Assembly: GCF_014199205.1 (NCBI RefSeq)
Contig: NZ_JACIJD010000024.1
Span: forward strand, 1 to 58,273
Length of the DNA: 58,273 nt
DNA from: Muricoccus pecuniae
GTDB taxonomy: Bacteria; Pseudomonadota; Alphaproteobacteria; Acetobacterales; Acetobacteraceae
Reading direction: 5' to 3'
The notes under the pieces are model-generated. The model was not told the origin of the DNA and did no database searches. It worked only from the letters and a program-made list of their open reading frames with translations. Positions 1-8,113 of the stretch are shown here, piece by piece. Each line of letters starts with the position of its first letter. The stretch's first letter is position 1. The position numbers and the translations under genes were made by a program.

Positions 1-36
1 TGAAGGTCACAGGTTCAAATCCTGTCCCCGCATCCA
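1..36 (+). tRNA. tRNA 3' end, probably initiator tRNA-fMet (partial)
   Basis: Only the last 36 nt lie in the window. A five-pair T stem (ACAGG/CCTGT) encloses the loop TTCAAAT, followed by the acceptor 3' strand CCCCGCA, base T and an encoded CCA. The preceding TGAAGGTC before the T arm matches the usual variable region of alphaproteobacterial initiator tRNAs. The anticodon is outside the window, so the identity is inferred. Base 73 is T, whereas A is usual for fMet; U73 is more typical of Gly and Cys tRNAs. Confidence 0.7.
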
Positions 37-49
37 AATACATCCCATC

Positions 50-88
50 CACAAAGCCCCGACAGGCATCGCCCGTCGGGGCTTTGTG
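50..88 (+). terminator. rho-independent terminator after the tRNA
   Basis: A long inverted repeat (CACAAAGCCCCGAC and its complement) encloses a short GC-containing loop, and the right arm includes CTTTGTG. It lies directly downstream of the tRNA and upstream of the GlcG-like gene, so it most likely ends the tRNA transcript. The stem is strong but the T-run is short. Confidence 0.75.
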
Positions 89-150
89 CTGTTTGCGGCC
101 GGAGAAGCAGGGAATAGAACCCTTCGCGTCAACAGCGGAGCGACGTTCTC

Positions 151-615
151 ATGCCCAACCCTCCTACCGGCTTCCAGCACGGCATCACATTGGATCAGGC
201 GCAGCGGATCGTCTCTGCCTCACTCGAAGAGGGGCGGCGCCTTAATCTCGCGCCCCTAACCGTGGTCATCCTGGACGCCGCAGGTCAGATCAAGGCGGTG
301 CTGAAGGAAGACGGCTGCAGCCTGCTCCGCCCGGCGATCGCCCATGGCAAGGCCTTCGGCGCAATGGGCCTTGGCTTCGGCGGCCGTGAACTCGCGCGGC
401 GTTCCCAGGGGATGCCCGGTTTCATGAATGCCTTCTCGGACCTTGCCGGCGGCGCGGCGGTGCCCGTTCCCGGCGGCGTTCTCATACGCGATGCGGGCGG
501 GGCCATCCTGGGCGCGGTCGGCATCTCCGGGGACCTGTCCGACAAGGACGAGGCGGCGGCGGTTGCGGGCATCAAGGCCGCGGGACTGACGCCGGACACG
601 GGGGACGACGCCTGA
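151..615 (+). CDS. GlcG/HbpS family (DUF336) protein
   Basis: This 154-residue protein belongs to the GlcG/HbpS-like fold (DUF336). The sequence opens with the typical Thr-Leu-Asp-Gln-Ala segment and a helix, then a beta-strand ending in Asp-Ala-Ala-Gly. A G-x-P-G-F motif follows near residue 89, then the conserved PVPGGVLI and GAVGISG strands near the C-terminus. Family members bind haem or small ligands, or are encoded beside glycolate oxidase, but most have no established reaction. There is no signal peptide, so it should be cytoplasmic. Its stop overlaps the start of the downstream dipeptidase by ATGA-type coupling, so the two are probably co-translated. A GGAG-like ribosome site lies about 10 nt before the ATG. 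The family call is firm; the specific role is unknown. Confidence 0.85.
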   Translation: MPNPPTGFQHGITLDQAQRIVSASLEEGRRLNLAPLTVVILDAAGQIKAVLKEDGCSLLRPAIAHGKAFGAMGLGFGGRELARRSQGMPGFMNAFSDLAGGAAVPVPGGVLIRDAGGAILGAVGISGDLSDKDEAAAVAGIKAAGLTPDTGDDA

Positions 616-2003
616 TGAGCCGTCTTCCCGAAGTCCTGGCCCGGCTCGATTCTGCCGAGGCTGAGATCCGCGGCCGCTACTTCGATTTCCTCCGCATTCC
701 CAGCGTGAGTGCCCAGCCCGACCATGCCGCTGACTGCCGCCGCGCCGCGGCCTGGCTGGTGGAGGAACTCCGGGCGATCGGCTGCACCGCCGAGATCCGG
801 GAGACGCGGGGTCAGCCCGCCGTGGTGGCCTACCACCCCGGCCCGGGCAATGGGGCGTCACCGGTGCTGTATTACGGCCATTACGATGTCCAGCCCGCGG
901 AACCCTTCGAGCTCTGGACCTCGCCTCCCTTCGAGCCGACCTTAAAGGAAGGCCCCAACGGCCCGATCACCGTGGCTCGGGGTGCGGTGGACGATAAGGG
1001 ACAGGTCATGACCTGGCTCGCCGCCATGCGGGCCTGGCACGAAGTGGCGGGCGGCCCGCCGGTCCCGGTGCGCGTGCTGGTGGAGGGGGAGGAGGAGATC
1101 GGCAGCCCGAGCCTCGACGCCTTCCTCGACCAGCACGCGGGCGAGCTGAAGCAGGCCCGAGCCGTCGTCGTCAGCGACACCAACATGTGGGATCCGCAGA
1201 CCCCGGCCATCTCGGCCCGCCTGCGCGGCATGGCCTACGCGCAGATCGACCTCTACGCGGCCTCGCGCGACCTCCATTCCGGCCTTTATGGCGGGATGGC
1301 GCTGAACCCGATCAACCTGCTCAGCAAGATCGTGGCCGAGCTGACGGACGCGAACGGCCGTATCCAGCTACCCGGCTTCTACGACGCGGTGCCGGAGGTC
1401 GGCGGCAACCTCGATGCCGCCTGGGACTCTCTCGGCTTCGACGAGGGACGCTTCCTCGGGGATATCGGCCTCTCCGTTCCCGCCGGGGAGAAGGGGCTGA
1501 AGCCGCTGGTCCGGCAGTGGGCACGCCCGACCTGCGACGTGAACGGCATCTGGGGCGGCTATACCGGCCCGGGCTCCAAGACCGTTATCGCGGCCGAGGC
1601 GCATGCCAAGGTGTCCTTCCGCCTGGTCGGTGACCAGGACCCCGAGGCGGTGCTGGACTCGCTCGAAGCCTTCGTGAAGGCCCGCGTCCCCGCCGACGCC
1701 CGTGTCGAGGTCCAGCGCTTCGCCTCCGCGCCGCCCGTAGTGGTGCCGGAGGACAGCGATGAGGTTGCCGCTGCCCGTCGCGCGCTCGCGGCGGAGTACG
1801 GGCGCGAGGCGGTGCTCATCGGCTCCGGTGGTTCCATCCCCGTGGTTGAGAGCTTCCGCCGCATCCTCGGCCTGGACAGCGTGCTCATGGGCTTCGGGCT
1901 GAACGACGACCAGGTGCACAGCCCCAACGAGAAGTTCGACTGGGCCTGCCTCATGCACGGTGCCCGCAGCCACGCGCGCCTGCTCGCCGAACTGGGCGCC
2001 TGA
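615..2003 (+). CDS. M20 family metallo-dipeptidase
   Basis: This 462-residue enzyme is of the M20/M25/M40 type (carnosinase-like CPG2 group), which hydrolyses dipeptides or acyl-amino acids with two zinc ions. Visible ligands are His89 and Asp91 in GHYDVQP, the bridging Asp126 in the VDDKG motif, and the EGEEEIGS motif near 157-164, which carries the catalytic base and a ligand Glu. A dimerisation (lid) domain occupies about 200-380 and contains the DLHSGLYGG motif. A late HSPNE motif supplies the last metal ligand. Length and motif order match the family. It overlaps the GlcG-like gene by 4 bp and is followed by a strong hairpin, so the two genes look like a complete bicistron. No signal peptide is seen, which suggests cytoplasmic peptide breakdown. 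The exact substrate cannot be read from the sequence. Confidence 0.9.
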   Translation: MSRLPEVLARLDSAEAEIRGRYFDFLRIPSVSAQPDHAADCRRAAAWLVEELRAIGCTAEIRETRGQPAVVAYHPGPGNGASPVLYYGHYDVQPAEPFELWTSPPFEPTLKEGPNGPITVARGAVDDKGQVMTWLAAMRAWHEVAGGPPVPVRVLVEGEEEIGSPSLDAFLDQHAGELKQARAVVVSDTNMWDPQTPAISARLRGMAYAQIDLYAASRDLHSGLYGGMALNPINLLSKIVAELTDANGRIQLPGFYDAVPEVGGNLDAAWDSLGFDEGRFLGDIGLSVPAGEKGLKPLVRQWARPTCDVNGIWGGYTGPGSKTVIAAEAHAKVSFRLVGDQDPEAVLDSLEAFVKARVPADARVEVQRFASAPPVVVPEDSDEVAAARRALAAEYGREAVLIGSGGSIPVVESFRRILGLDSVLMGFGLNDDQVHSPNEKFDWACLMHGARSHARLLAELGA

Positions 2004-2010
2004 ACAGGAA

Positions 2011-2043
2011 ACGGCCCCGCCTCCGGTCAGGAAGCGGGGCCGT
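2011..2043. terminator. bidirectional terminator between convergent genes
   Basis: A perfect 10-bp inverted repeat (ACGGCCCCGC with GCGGGGCCGT) encloses a 13-nt loop. It sits between the convergent dipeptidase (stop at 2003) and the minus-strand small ORF (stop at 2059). There is no T-run, so its role as a terminator is inferred from stem strength and position. Confidence 0.6.
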
Positions 2044-2058
2044 CCGGGGAGGCGTGGA

Positions 2059-2247
2059 TCAGCGCTTGGCGCCGAGATCGGCGCGGAGCTCCGCGATCCG
2101 GCCCTTGATGCTCTCGCGCAGGCTCGGGGAGGTGTGCGCCTTCATCCCGGCCAGGGTCTGTTCCAGCTCGGCGAGAAGCCGGCGCTTCTCGTCCACGCTG
2201 CGCCGGATCGGCTTGTTGTCGCTGAACTGTCCTTCGAAGGCGCGCAT
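2059..2247 (-). CDS. small hypothetical helical protein
   Basis: This 62-residue ORF is probably real. An excellent GAGAGGAGGAG ribosome-binding site stands a few bases before its ATG, and it ends just short of the hairpin at 2011-2043. The sequence is highly charged and predicted helical, with a heptad-like Leu/Ile pattern (DEKRRLLAELEQTL) and a basic C-terminus. There is no signal or membrane segment. I do not recognise a family. It lies downstream of tamB in the same direction, separated by 194 bp that hold two small hairpins at about 2363-2402, so it may have its own transcript. It could be a small adaptor or nucleic-acid-associated protein, but nothing in the sequence decides this. Confidence 0.6.
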   Translation of the reverse strand: MRAFEGQFSDNKPIRRSVDEKRRLLAELEQTLAGMKAHTSPSLRESIKGRIAELRADLGAKR

Positions 2248-2441
2248 GAGGCTCCTCCTCTCCCTCTTATCGTCGAAGCGGTCCCGGCGCTGGGGCAGGG
2301 CCGAGGTGCCGGAGCACCCCGCACGCCCCTGCCATTTCCTGCCGCTTTGGGTGCGGCCGGTGGCTCGGGATCGGCCGAGTCTAACGGGTCCCCGGCGGGA
2401 CCGGAATACCCGCTTCCCGCGAAGCAGGCCGGCGCCCTCCC

Positions 2442-5400
2442 TCAGTACTCGTACTCATAGGTGATGCCCGCTCCCTGGCTGTCCGCACCGGCACCGCTCT
2501 CCAGCTTCAGCCGCGGCGTCAGCTCGATCTCCACGCCGACGCGCGGCGAGCCCGTGCTCGTCCCGGGATCGACGTTCAGGTAGATGCCCTGTCCAAGATA
2601 GCCGCCGGCCTCGATCCCCGGCGTGCCATTCGCGCCCGTGCCGATGCCCAACCGGTCCAGCCCGAGGCTGCGGCTCACCCGCCCGAGCACCCCGCTCACC
2701 GGGTCCTCCTTCCCGCCGGCGAGGGCACCGGACAGCACGCGCGCGAGCTGGGCGATCTGGAAAGGCGAGAGCTTGTCCGCCGAACGGTTGAAGATCAGCC
2801 GGGCGAGCACCTCGTCCTGCGGGAGCTCGGGCGAGGAGGTGAACTCGATCTTGGGCGCACGCGGGGTGCCCGTGACAGTCACGTTGATCGTCGTGCTGCT
2901 GGCGCGCGACGTCGCGAGCAGGTCGATCTCGGGCGAGGCGACGTCTCCCTGGAAGGTCAGCACGCCGCGCTCGAAGTTCAGCCGCCGGTCCAGCACGGTG
3001 AGGTTGCCGCGCCGCAGCCGCAACGCGCCGCTCGCCTGCGGGTCGGAGATGGTGCCGGCGATCCGCACGTCCCCGCCCAGCTCCACGTCCAGCCCGCGCC
3101 CGCGGAGATAGATCTGCCCCGGCGCGCGGAACGCGATGTCGAGCGCGAGCGGCGGCGCGTCGGAAGGTGGGGGGGCGGCACGCCGGCCGGCCGCGCGCCG
3201 GGCCGCCGCGGTGCCGGGGGGCGGGGAGGGGATGTTGCGCCCGACCTCACGCACCTCGCCGATATCGGGCACGCCCCCCGGCAGCCCCTCGGGGATGCCG
3301 ATGGTCGCGTTCCGCGCGGTGATCGCCCCGGCGAGCCGCATGCCGTCCCCGACGGAGCCTGAGAGGCGCAGGTCCGTGTCGAAGGCGCCGCGCAGCAGGT
3401 CGGAGGAGACGGGCTGGAGGTTCTGGCCCGTCACGCTCAGGTCGATCGGCTGCCCCTCGGCGAAGGGGCGCAGGTCGCCCCGCGCTGTCAGCGTGCCCGG
3501 CCCCGCCCGGGCGGTGATCGATTCCACGACGATCCGGTCGGCGTCGCCCCTGACCGTCCCACGGATGTCGCGCAGCGCGAGCCCGTATTCGAGGTTGCGG
3601 AAGGAGCCATTGGAGAGCCGCGCCGTGCCGGAGACCTGTGGCTCGGCCACCGTGCCCCCCGCCCGCGCATCGATCGCGACCGTCCCCGCAACGCGGTTCG
3701 CCCCGCTCAGGAGGAAGGGCGCGGCGATCACGCCGATATCCGTGGTGCCGCGCAGCGTGGCCTCGATCGGCCCGGCGAAGTCGGACGGCAGCCGGGCCTG
3801 GAGGTTCAGCCTGAGCGCTTGGCCCAGGCGGAACTCCGCCTGCGTCTCGACCGACTCGCCCCGCATCCGCGCGGTGGCCTGGAGCGTGCCCTCGGGCAGG
3901 CCGCGCGCCCAGGGCGCCCCGGCACGGAGCCCCGTGCCGCGTAGATCGCCCTCGATCCCGGGCCGCGCCACGGGACCGGAGAGCCGGACATCGCCGGAAA
4001 GCGTCCCGGAGAGCGCCGGCTCCGGGAGGAAGAGGTTCGCGATTCCCAGGGGCAGGCTGGTGAGGGTGGCGCGGAGATCGGCATTCTCCGGTCCCCAGCG
4101 CCCGGTCACCCGAAGCGTTCCGCCCGGCCGGCCCTGGAGGCTCAGCCCCTCGGTCGAGACCCCGCCCCCGGGGGTGAGGAGGATCGTCGCGGGGGCCGAG
4201 AGGCGGACGCCCAGGGCCTGCCGCGTCACATCCAGTGCGGCGAGGTCGATCCGCTTCTCCGGCTCGTGCAGGGCGAGGCGGGCCCGCAGCGTGGCGCGGG
4301 CCTCGAGGGCGCGCAGGTCGGCCCGCAGGTCCAGCGCCGCATCCGTCCCGTTCGCCTGGATCGTCCCGTTCACCACCTGCCCGCCGGCTCGGAGATCGTT
4401 CGCCCGGATCTCCGCCTCGATTCCCTGGCGCCGCTCCGCGCCGGCCTCCCTGGGGGCGAGGCTCGCGGAGACGCGCAGCCCGCCTCCGAGCGGCGCGCCG
4501 GCCACCGGGGTCAGGGGCGCGAGGTCCGTGGCCTCCAGCAGGAGGGTCGCGCGGGCAAGGGCGGTGGCCGTGTTCACCTCCCCGCTCCCCTCCAGCCGCG
4601 CCGGGCCGAGGGCGGCGCGTAGCGTCTGCACCCGGATCACCTCACCCTCCTGGGCGGCGCGGGCCTCGGCGGTCAGTGGCATGTTCTGGAGCCGCGCCGA
4701 GAGGTTGAGGCTGCCCGCCGGGACCGTCGCCCGGGGAAGCGAGGCCTCCAGACGCAGCGCTTCGAAGCGGCGGCCATAGGCTTCCAGCTCCGGCGACTCG
4801 GCCCGCAGCGCAACGGCCGGCTCCGAGGCGGGGCCGGTGACGCGCGCCTCCGCGCTCAGCCGCCCCCGGACGGGCGCGGCCGGGATGTCCTCCGCCGCGA
4901 GGGCGGCGTTGATGGTGAGGTTCAGCCTCTCCCCGAAGCCGCCCTCTGCCCGGAGCGTCACGGCGCGGCCGTTCACGGCCAGCTCGTGCAGGTGCTCCCG
5001 GTTGGCGCGCAGCAGGAGGGTCGGCGCCTCGCCGAGCAGGGCCGGCGCGGGCTCGGGCAGCCGTGGCTGCCGGAGCGTGGCCTCGACCCGCAGCTCCGGC
5101 GCGGCGGTCGTGCCCGTCACGCTGCCGCTCGCCTCGACCGCGCTCCAGCCAACGGTCGGCGGAACGAGGCCGGCCAGGGCCGCCGCATCGCCCACCCGCG
5201 CCTCGAAGGCGAGGTCGAGCGCCTCGCCCAGCGTGCCCCGCGCCTCGACGGCCGCCGCACCCGCATCGATCCGTGCCCGCTCGATCCGGGTTCCGCCGCC
5301 ACCGGCCGGGGAGGTCCGGAAGTCGAAGCGGAGGGCCGCCAGGGGAGGGGGCAGGAAGCCGCCGAGCGCGGCGTTGCCCGAGGCCTCCAGCCCGACCCCG

Positions 5401-6203
5401 CCGCCGGCGGGGAGGCTGACCGTGCCGCGCCCTTCCAGCCGCGCGGTCTCGCCGAGATCGGCCAGCAGGTTGAGCGCCGCCCCGCTCGCCGGGCCATCCA
5501 GCTCTACGCGCAGGCGCGTGGCCCCCTCCGGCTTGCCGAGAAGGGAGGCGACGAGGCCGCCGGGCGCCTCGTCATAGGAGAGGTCGATCTTCATCCGCTG
5601 CCCCGGCGCGAGGGCGAGGTCGAGGTCGAGCGATCCCGGCGCGTCCAGGCGCCGTCCCTTGGCCCCGATGAACGCGCCGTCGGCCCCGAGCCGCCCGCCC
5701 GCCTCCAGCGAGAGGACGGCCGGGATGCCCGCGACAGCCCTTCCCAGCTCGATCCGCGGCAGGGCCAGGCGCTCCAGCGCCACCTCTACCGGCAGCTGCG
5801 GGAGCTGGGGGATGACCGGCCCGGCGGGTTCGGCGGGCTGTGGCTCGGGCCGGGGCTCCGTGACGGGAAGGCGGGTGAAGGCCACGCGGCCGGCGGAGAT
5901 GTTCGACACCCGGAACTCGCGCGAGGCCAAGCGGAGGAGGTCGAGGTCGAGGGCGATGTCCTCGGCGACGAGATAGGGCCCCTCGCGGTCCGACAGCACC
6001 ACCCGCCCGATTCGCGGGGCGGCGGGCAGGCCGCCATGCAGGTTCTCGATCTCCAACCCGGGTACGAAGCGCATGGCTAGCCCGGCCAGCGCCTCCTGCC
6101 CCGGCCGGAGGTTCAGCGCCGCCCAGGCCCCGGCCAGGAGCACCACCGGCAGCACAACGGCCACGCCCAGGAGCGAGAGCAGGATACGCCCGACCCAGCG
6201 CAT
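2442..6203 (-). CDS. tamB: TamB-like translocation and assembly module inner-membrane protein
   Basis: This 1253-residue protein has the TamB/DUF490 layout. An N-terminal membrane anchor (about 8-32, very hydrophobic) is followed by a long run of beta-strand repeats rich in Leu-Arg-Ala-x-Gly patterns. These are expected to form a lipid-carrying groove across the periplasm. The conserved DUF490 C-terminal domain (about 900-1253) contains a predicted low-complexity Pro/Ala stretch near 1000 and ends in a YEYEY tail. In the TAM complex TamB works with TamA in outer-membrane protein assembly and phospholipid transport. Its start abuts the tamA stop (shared base region at 6203), so the two are translationally coupled as tamA-tamB. 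Length is within the family range (about 1250-1500). A small GGTCCC/GGGACC hairpin at 2387-2402 lies just beyond its stop. Confidence 0.9.
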   Translation of the reverse strand: MRWVGRILLSLLGVAVVLPVVLLAGAWAALNLRPGQEALAGLAMRFVPGLEIENLHGGLPAAPRIGRVVLSDREGPYLVAEDIALDLDLLRLASREFRVSNISAGRVAFTRLPVTEPRPEPQPAEPAGPVIPQLPQLPVEVALERLALPRIELGRAVAGIPAVLSLEAGGRLGADGAFIGAKGRRLDAPGSLDLDLALAPGQRMKIDLSYDEAPGGLVASLLGKPEGATRLRVELDGPASGAALNLLADLGETARLEGRGTVSLPAGGGVGLEASGNAALGGFLPPPLAALRFDFRTSPAGGGGTRIERARIDAGAAAVEARGTLGEALDLAFEARVGDAAALAGLVPPTVGWSAVEASGSVTGTTAAPELRVEATLRQPRLPEPAPALLGEAPTLLLRANREHLHELAVNGRAVTLRAEGGFGERLNLTINAALAAEDIPAAPVRGRLSAEARVTGPASEPAVALRAESPELEAYGRRFEALRLEASLPRATVPAGSLNLSARLQNMPLTAEARAAQEGEVIRVQTLRAALGPARLEGSGEVNTATALARATLLLEATDLAPLTPVAGAPLGGGLRVSASLAPREAGAERRQGIEAEIRANDLRAGGQVVNGTIQANGTDAALDLRADLRALEARATLRARLALHEPEKRIDLAALDVTRQALGVRLSAPATILLTPGGGVSTEGLSLQGRPGGTLRVTGRWGPENADLRATLTSLPLGIANLFLPEPALSGTLSGDVRLSGPVARPGIEGDLRGTGLRAGAPWARGLPEGTLQATARMRGESVETQAEFRLGQALRLNLQARLPSDFAGPIEATLRGTTDIGVIAAPFLLSGANRVAGTVAIDARAGGTVAEPQVSGTARLSNGSFRNLEYGLALRDIRGTVRGDADRIVVESITARAGPGTLTARGDLRPFAEGQPIDLSVTGQNLQPVSSDLLRGAFDTDLRLSGSVGDGMRLAGAITARNATIGIPEGLPGGVPDIGEVREVGRNIPSPPPGTAAARRAAGRRAAPPPSDAPPLALDIAFRAPGQIYLRGRGLDVELGGDVRIAGTISDPQASGALRLRRGNLTVLDRRLNFERGVLTFQGDVASPEIDLLATSRASSTTINVTVTGTPRAPKIEFTSSPELPQDEVLARLIFNRSADKLSPFQIAQLARVLSGALAGGKEDPVSGVLGRVSRSLGLDRLGIGTGANGTPGIEAGGYLGQGIYLNVDPGTSTGSPRVGVEIELTPRLKLESGAGADSQGAGITYEYEY

Positions 6204-8113
6204 CAGAAGGCCTGCCCGATCCCGACATAGAGGCCGTAGCCCGAGCTTCCCGGCACTTTCGAGAGGGGCAGGGCGACATCGGCGCGGATCGGCCCGATCG
6301 CCGTGGCGTAGCGGAAGCCGAGGCCCGCCCCGATCCGCAGGTCGCCGAAGCCCGTCGCCGGGTTCTCCCCCACGCTGCCGGCATCGACGAAGAGCGCCAC
6401 GCCGTAGGGCCCGGAGATGCGCTGGCGCAGCTCGACGCTGCCCTCCAGCAGGGAAAGGCCGCCGCGCGGGGTGTTGTCCCGCCGGCGCGGGCCGATGCTC
6501 TGGAAGTCGTAGCCGCGCACGGAGCCGCCGCCGCCGGCATAGAAGCGCAGGTGCGGCGGGATATCGATCGCCTCCGCCCCGGCCAGGGTCCCGAAGCCGG
6601 CCCGCAGGGCGAGGATGCTGCCCTTGTCCCCGCTGAGGTCGAAATAGGCGCTTCCCGTGCCGCGCACCCGCACGAAGACGGCGCTGGAATCGCCGACCGA
6701 GGTGGTGGGCGAGACCAGGAGGTTCGCCCGCACCCCGCGCGAGGGGTCCAGCACGTTGTCCGTCCCGTCGTACCGCGCGCCGAGCGGCAGGGAGAGAAGG
6801 GCGTAGCTGAGGTCCTGGTCCAGCTCCGAGGTCTTGCCCAGCTCGGCGGCGATGCCGGCCGAGACGGTCAGGCGCGGGTCCAGCCGCCGCTCGAGGGAGA
6901 AGCCGGCGGTCACGGCGTCCCGGTCATAGGCGCGCAGGCGCTCGCGCAGGATCGCCACGTCGGTCACCGCCGTCGCGTTCAGCCCGGCGAACCAGGGCTG
7001 CCGCAGATTGGCCGAGAGGCGGTAGCCCGTGTCGCTCACCCCGCGCTGGGTGGTGCGGGAGACCTCGCCCTCGATCCGCAGGCGCTCGGCCGCCCCGAAC
7101 AGGTTCCGGTGCTCCCAGTAGGCGCGGAGGGTCGGGCCGTAGCGCGTCTCGTAGCCGGCGGTGCCGCCGATGGCGCGGAAGGGCCGCTCGGCGACGAGGA
7201 AGGTGACGGGAAGACGGCCATCGGGGTCCAGCCGCTCGCCGATGCGCGCGCGGACCGTGCCGAAGACGCCCAGCGCGAGCACGTCCCGCCGCACCCGGTC
7301 CAGCTCCTGTGGGCTGTAGACATGGCCGGCGAGCACGCCGGAGGCCCGGCGGAGCAGGGTGGGATCGACATTCTCCGATCCCTCCACCGCCGGCTGGGCG
7401 AAGCGGGCGCGCGGGCCGGGCTGGACCAGATAGACGATCTCCATCGTGCGCGCGTCGTGATCGACGGTGATCTCCCGCCGGGGCACGCTGGCGAAGGGGT
7501 GGCCGGCGTCCCGCAGCCGGGTGAGCAGGGTCTCCTGCGCGTCGTTCACGGCGGCGGCGCGCGCCGGGTCCCCGGGGCCGAGCCCGGCGACCTCCCCGGC
7601 CTCGGCGATGCTCTCCTCGACGACGGAGGGGCGGAGGCTGACGCTGGAGATGCGATAGAGCGGGCCGGTTTCCGCCCCGATGACGACGGGCACCGGCTCC
7701 GTGCCCCGCGCGGCCAGGCGCAGGGCGAGGTTCGGCGCGTCCGGCGGCTCGCCCGCCAGGGTCACCCGCGGCGTGCCGGCATAGTAGCCCTCCGACCGCA
7801 GCGCCCGCTGGAGCTGGCCGAGATCCTGCAGCGCCCGCGCCACCAGCCCCTCCGCGCTCGTCGGCACGCTCTCGCGCAGCCGCCTCAGGGAGGAGACGCC
7901 GTCCATCGCCGTGTCGAGGGAGGGGTTGCCGGTTGGGGTGAAGGTCACATCATAGCTGCGGACGGGGCCATCCGGGCTGTCGCTCTCCGGCGCCCCGCCC
8001 GGGCGCGGCTCCTCGGCCGGCGCCGTCCCCGCGGGCTGGGCGGCGACGACCCCGACCAGCAGCGAGGCCAGCAGCAGCGCGACGGGCACAAGTCCGGGGT
8101 GGAGCGAAGGCAA
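6203..8113 (-). CDS. tamA: TamA-like Omp85 outer-membrane assembly factor
   Basis: This 636-residue Omp85-family protein begins with a signal peptide (hydrophobic core about 8-24, Ala-Gln cleavage region). POTRA-like domains follow (about 50-280), then a C-terminal 16-strand barrel ending in the Phe typical of outer-membrane barrels (GIGQAF). The barrel contains the GGGGSVRGYDFQS motif of Omp85 proteins (L6 loop VRGY). Together with the downstream tamB it forms the TAM complex. The longest start is a TTG at 8113, whose first base is also the first base of the ATG of the divergent amidohydrolase. A GAGGAG lies 12 nt upstream of this TTG, a little far. A GTG at 8089 would shorten the signal peptide. 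Function is confident; the start is not. Confidence 0.9.
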   Translation of the reverse strand: MPSLHPGLVPVALLLASLLVGVVAAQPAGTAPAEEPRPGGAPESDSPDGPVRSYDVTFTPTGNPSLDTAMDGVSSLRRLRESVPTSAEGLVARALQDLGQLQRALRSEGYYAGTPRVTLAGEPPDAPNLALRLAARGTEPVPVVIGAETGPLYRISSVSLRPSVVEESIAEAGEVAGLGPGDPARAAAVNDAQETLLTRLRDAGHPFASVPRREITVDHDARTMEIVYLVQPGPRARFAQPAVEGSENVDPTLLRRASGVLAGHVYSPQELDRVRRDVLALGVFGTVRARIGERLDPDGRLPVTFLVAERPFRAIGGTAGYETRYGPTLRAYWEHRNLFGAAERLRIEGEVSRTTQRGVSDTGYRLSANLRQPWFAGLNATAVTDVAILRERLRAYDRDAVTAGFSLERRLDPRLTVSAGIAAELGKTSELDQDLSYALLSLPLGARYDGTDNVLDPSRGVRANLLVSPTTSVGDSSAVFVRVRGTGSAYFDLSGDKGSILALRAGFGTLAGAEAIDIPPHLRFYAGGGGSVRGYDFQSIGPRRRDNTPRGGLSLLEGSVELRQRISGPYGVALFVDAGSVGENPATGFGDLRIGAGLGFRYATAIGPIRADVALPLSKVPGSSGYGLYVGIGQAF

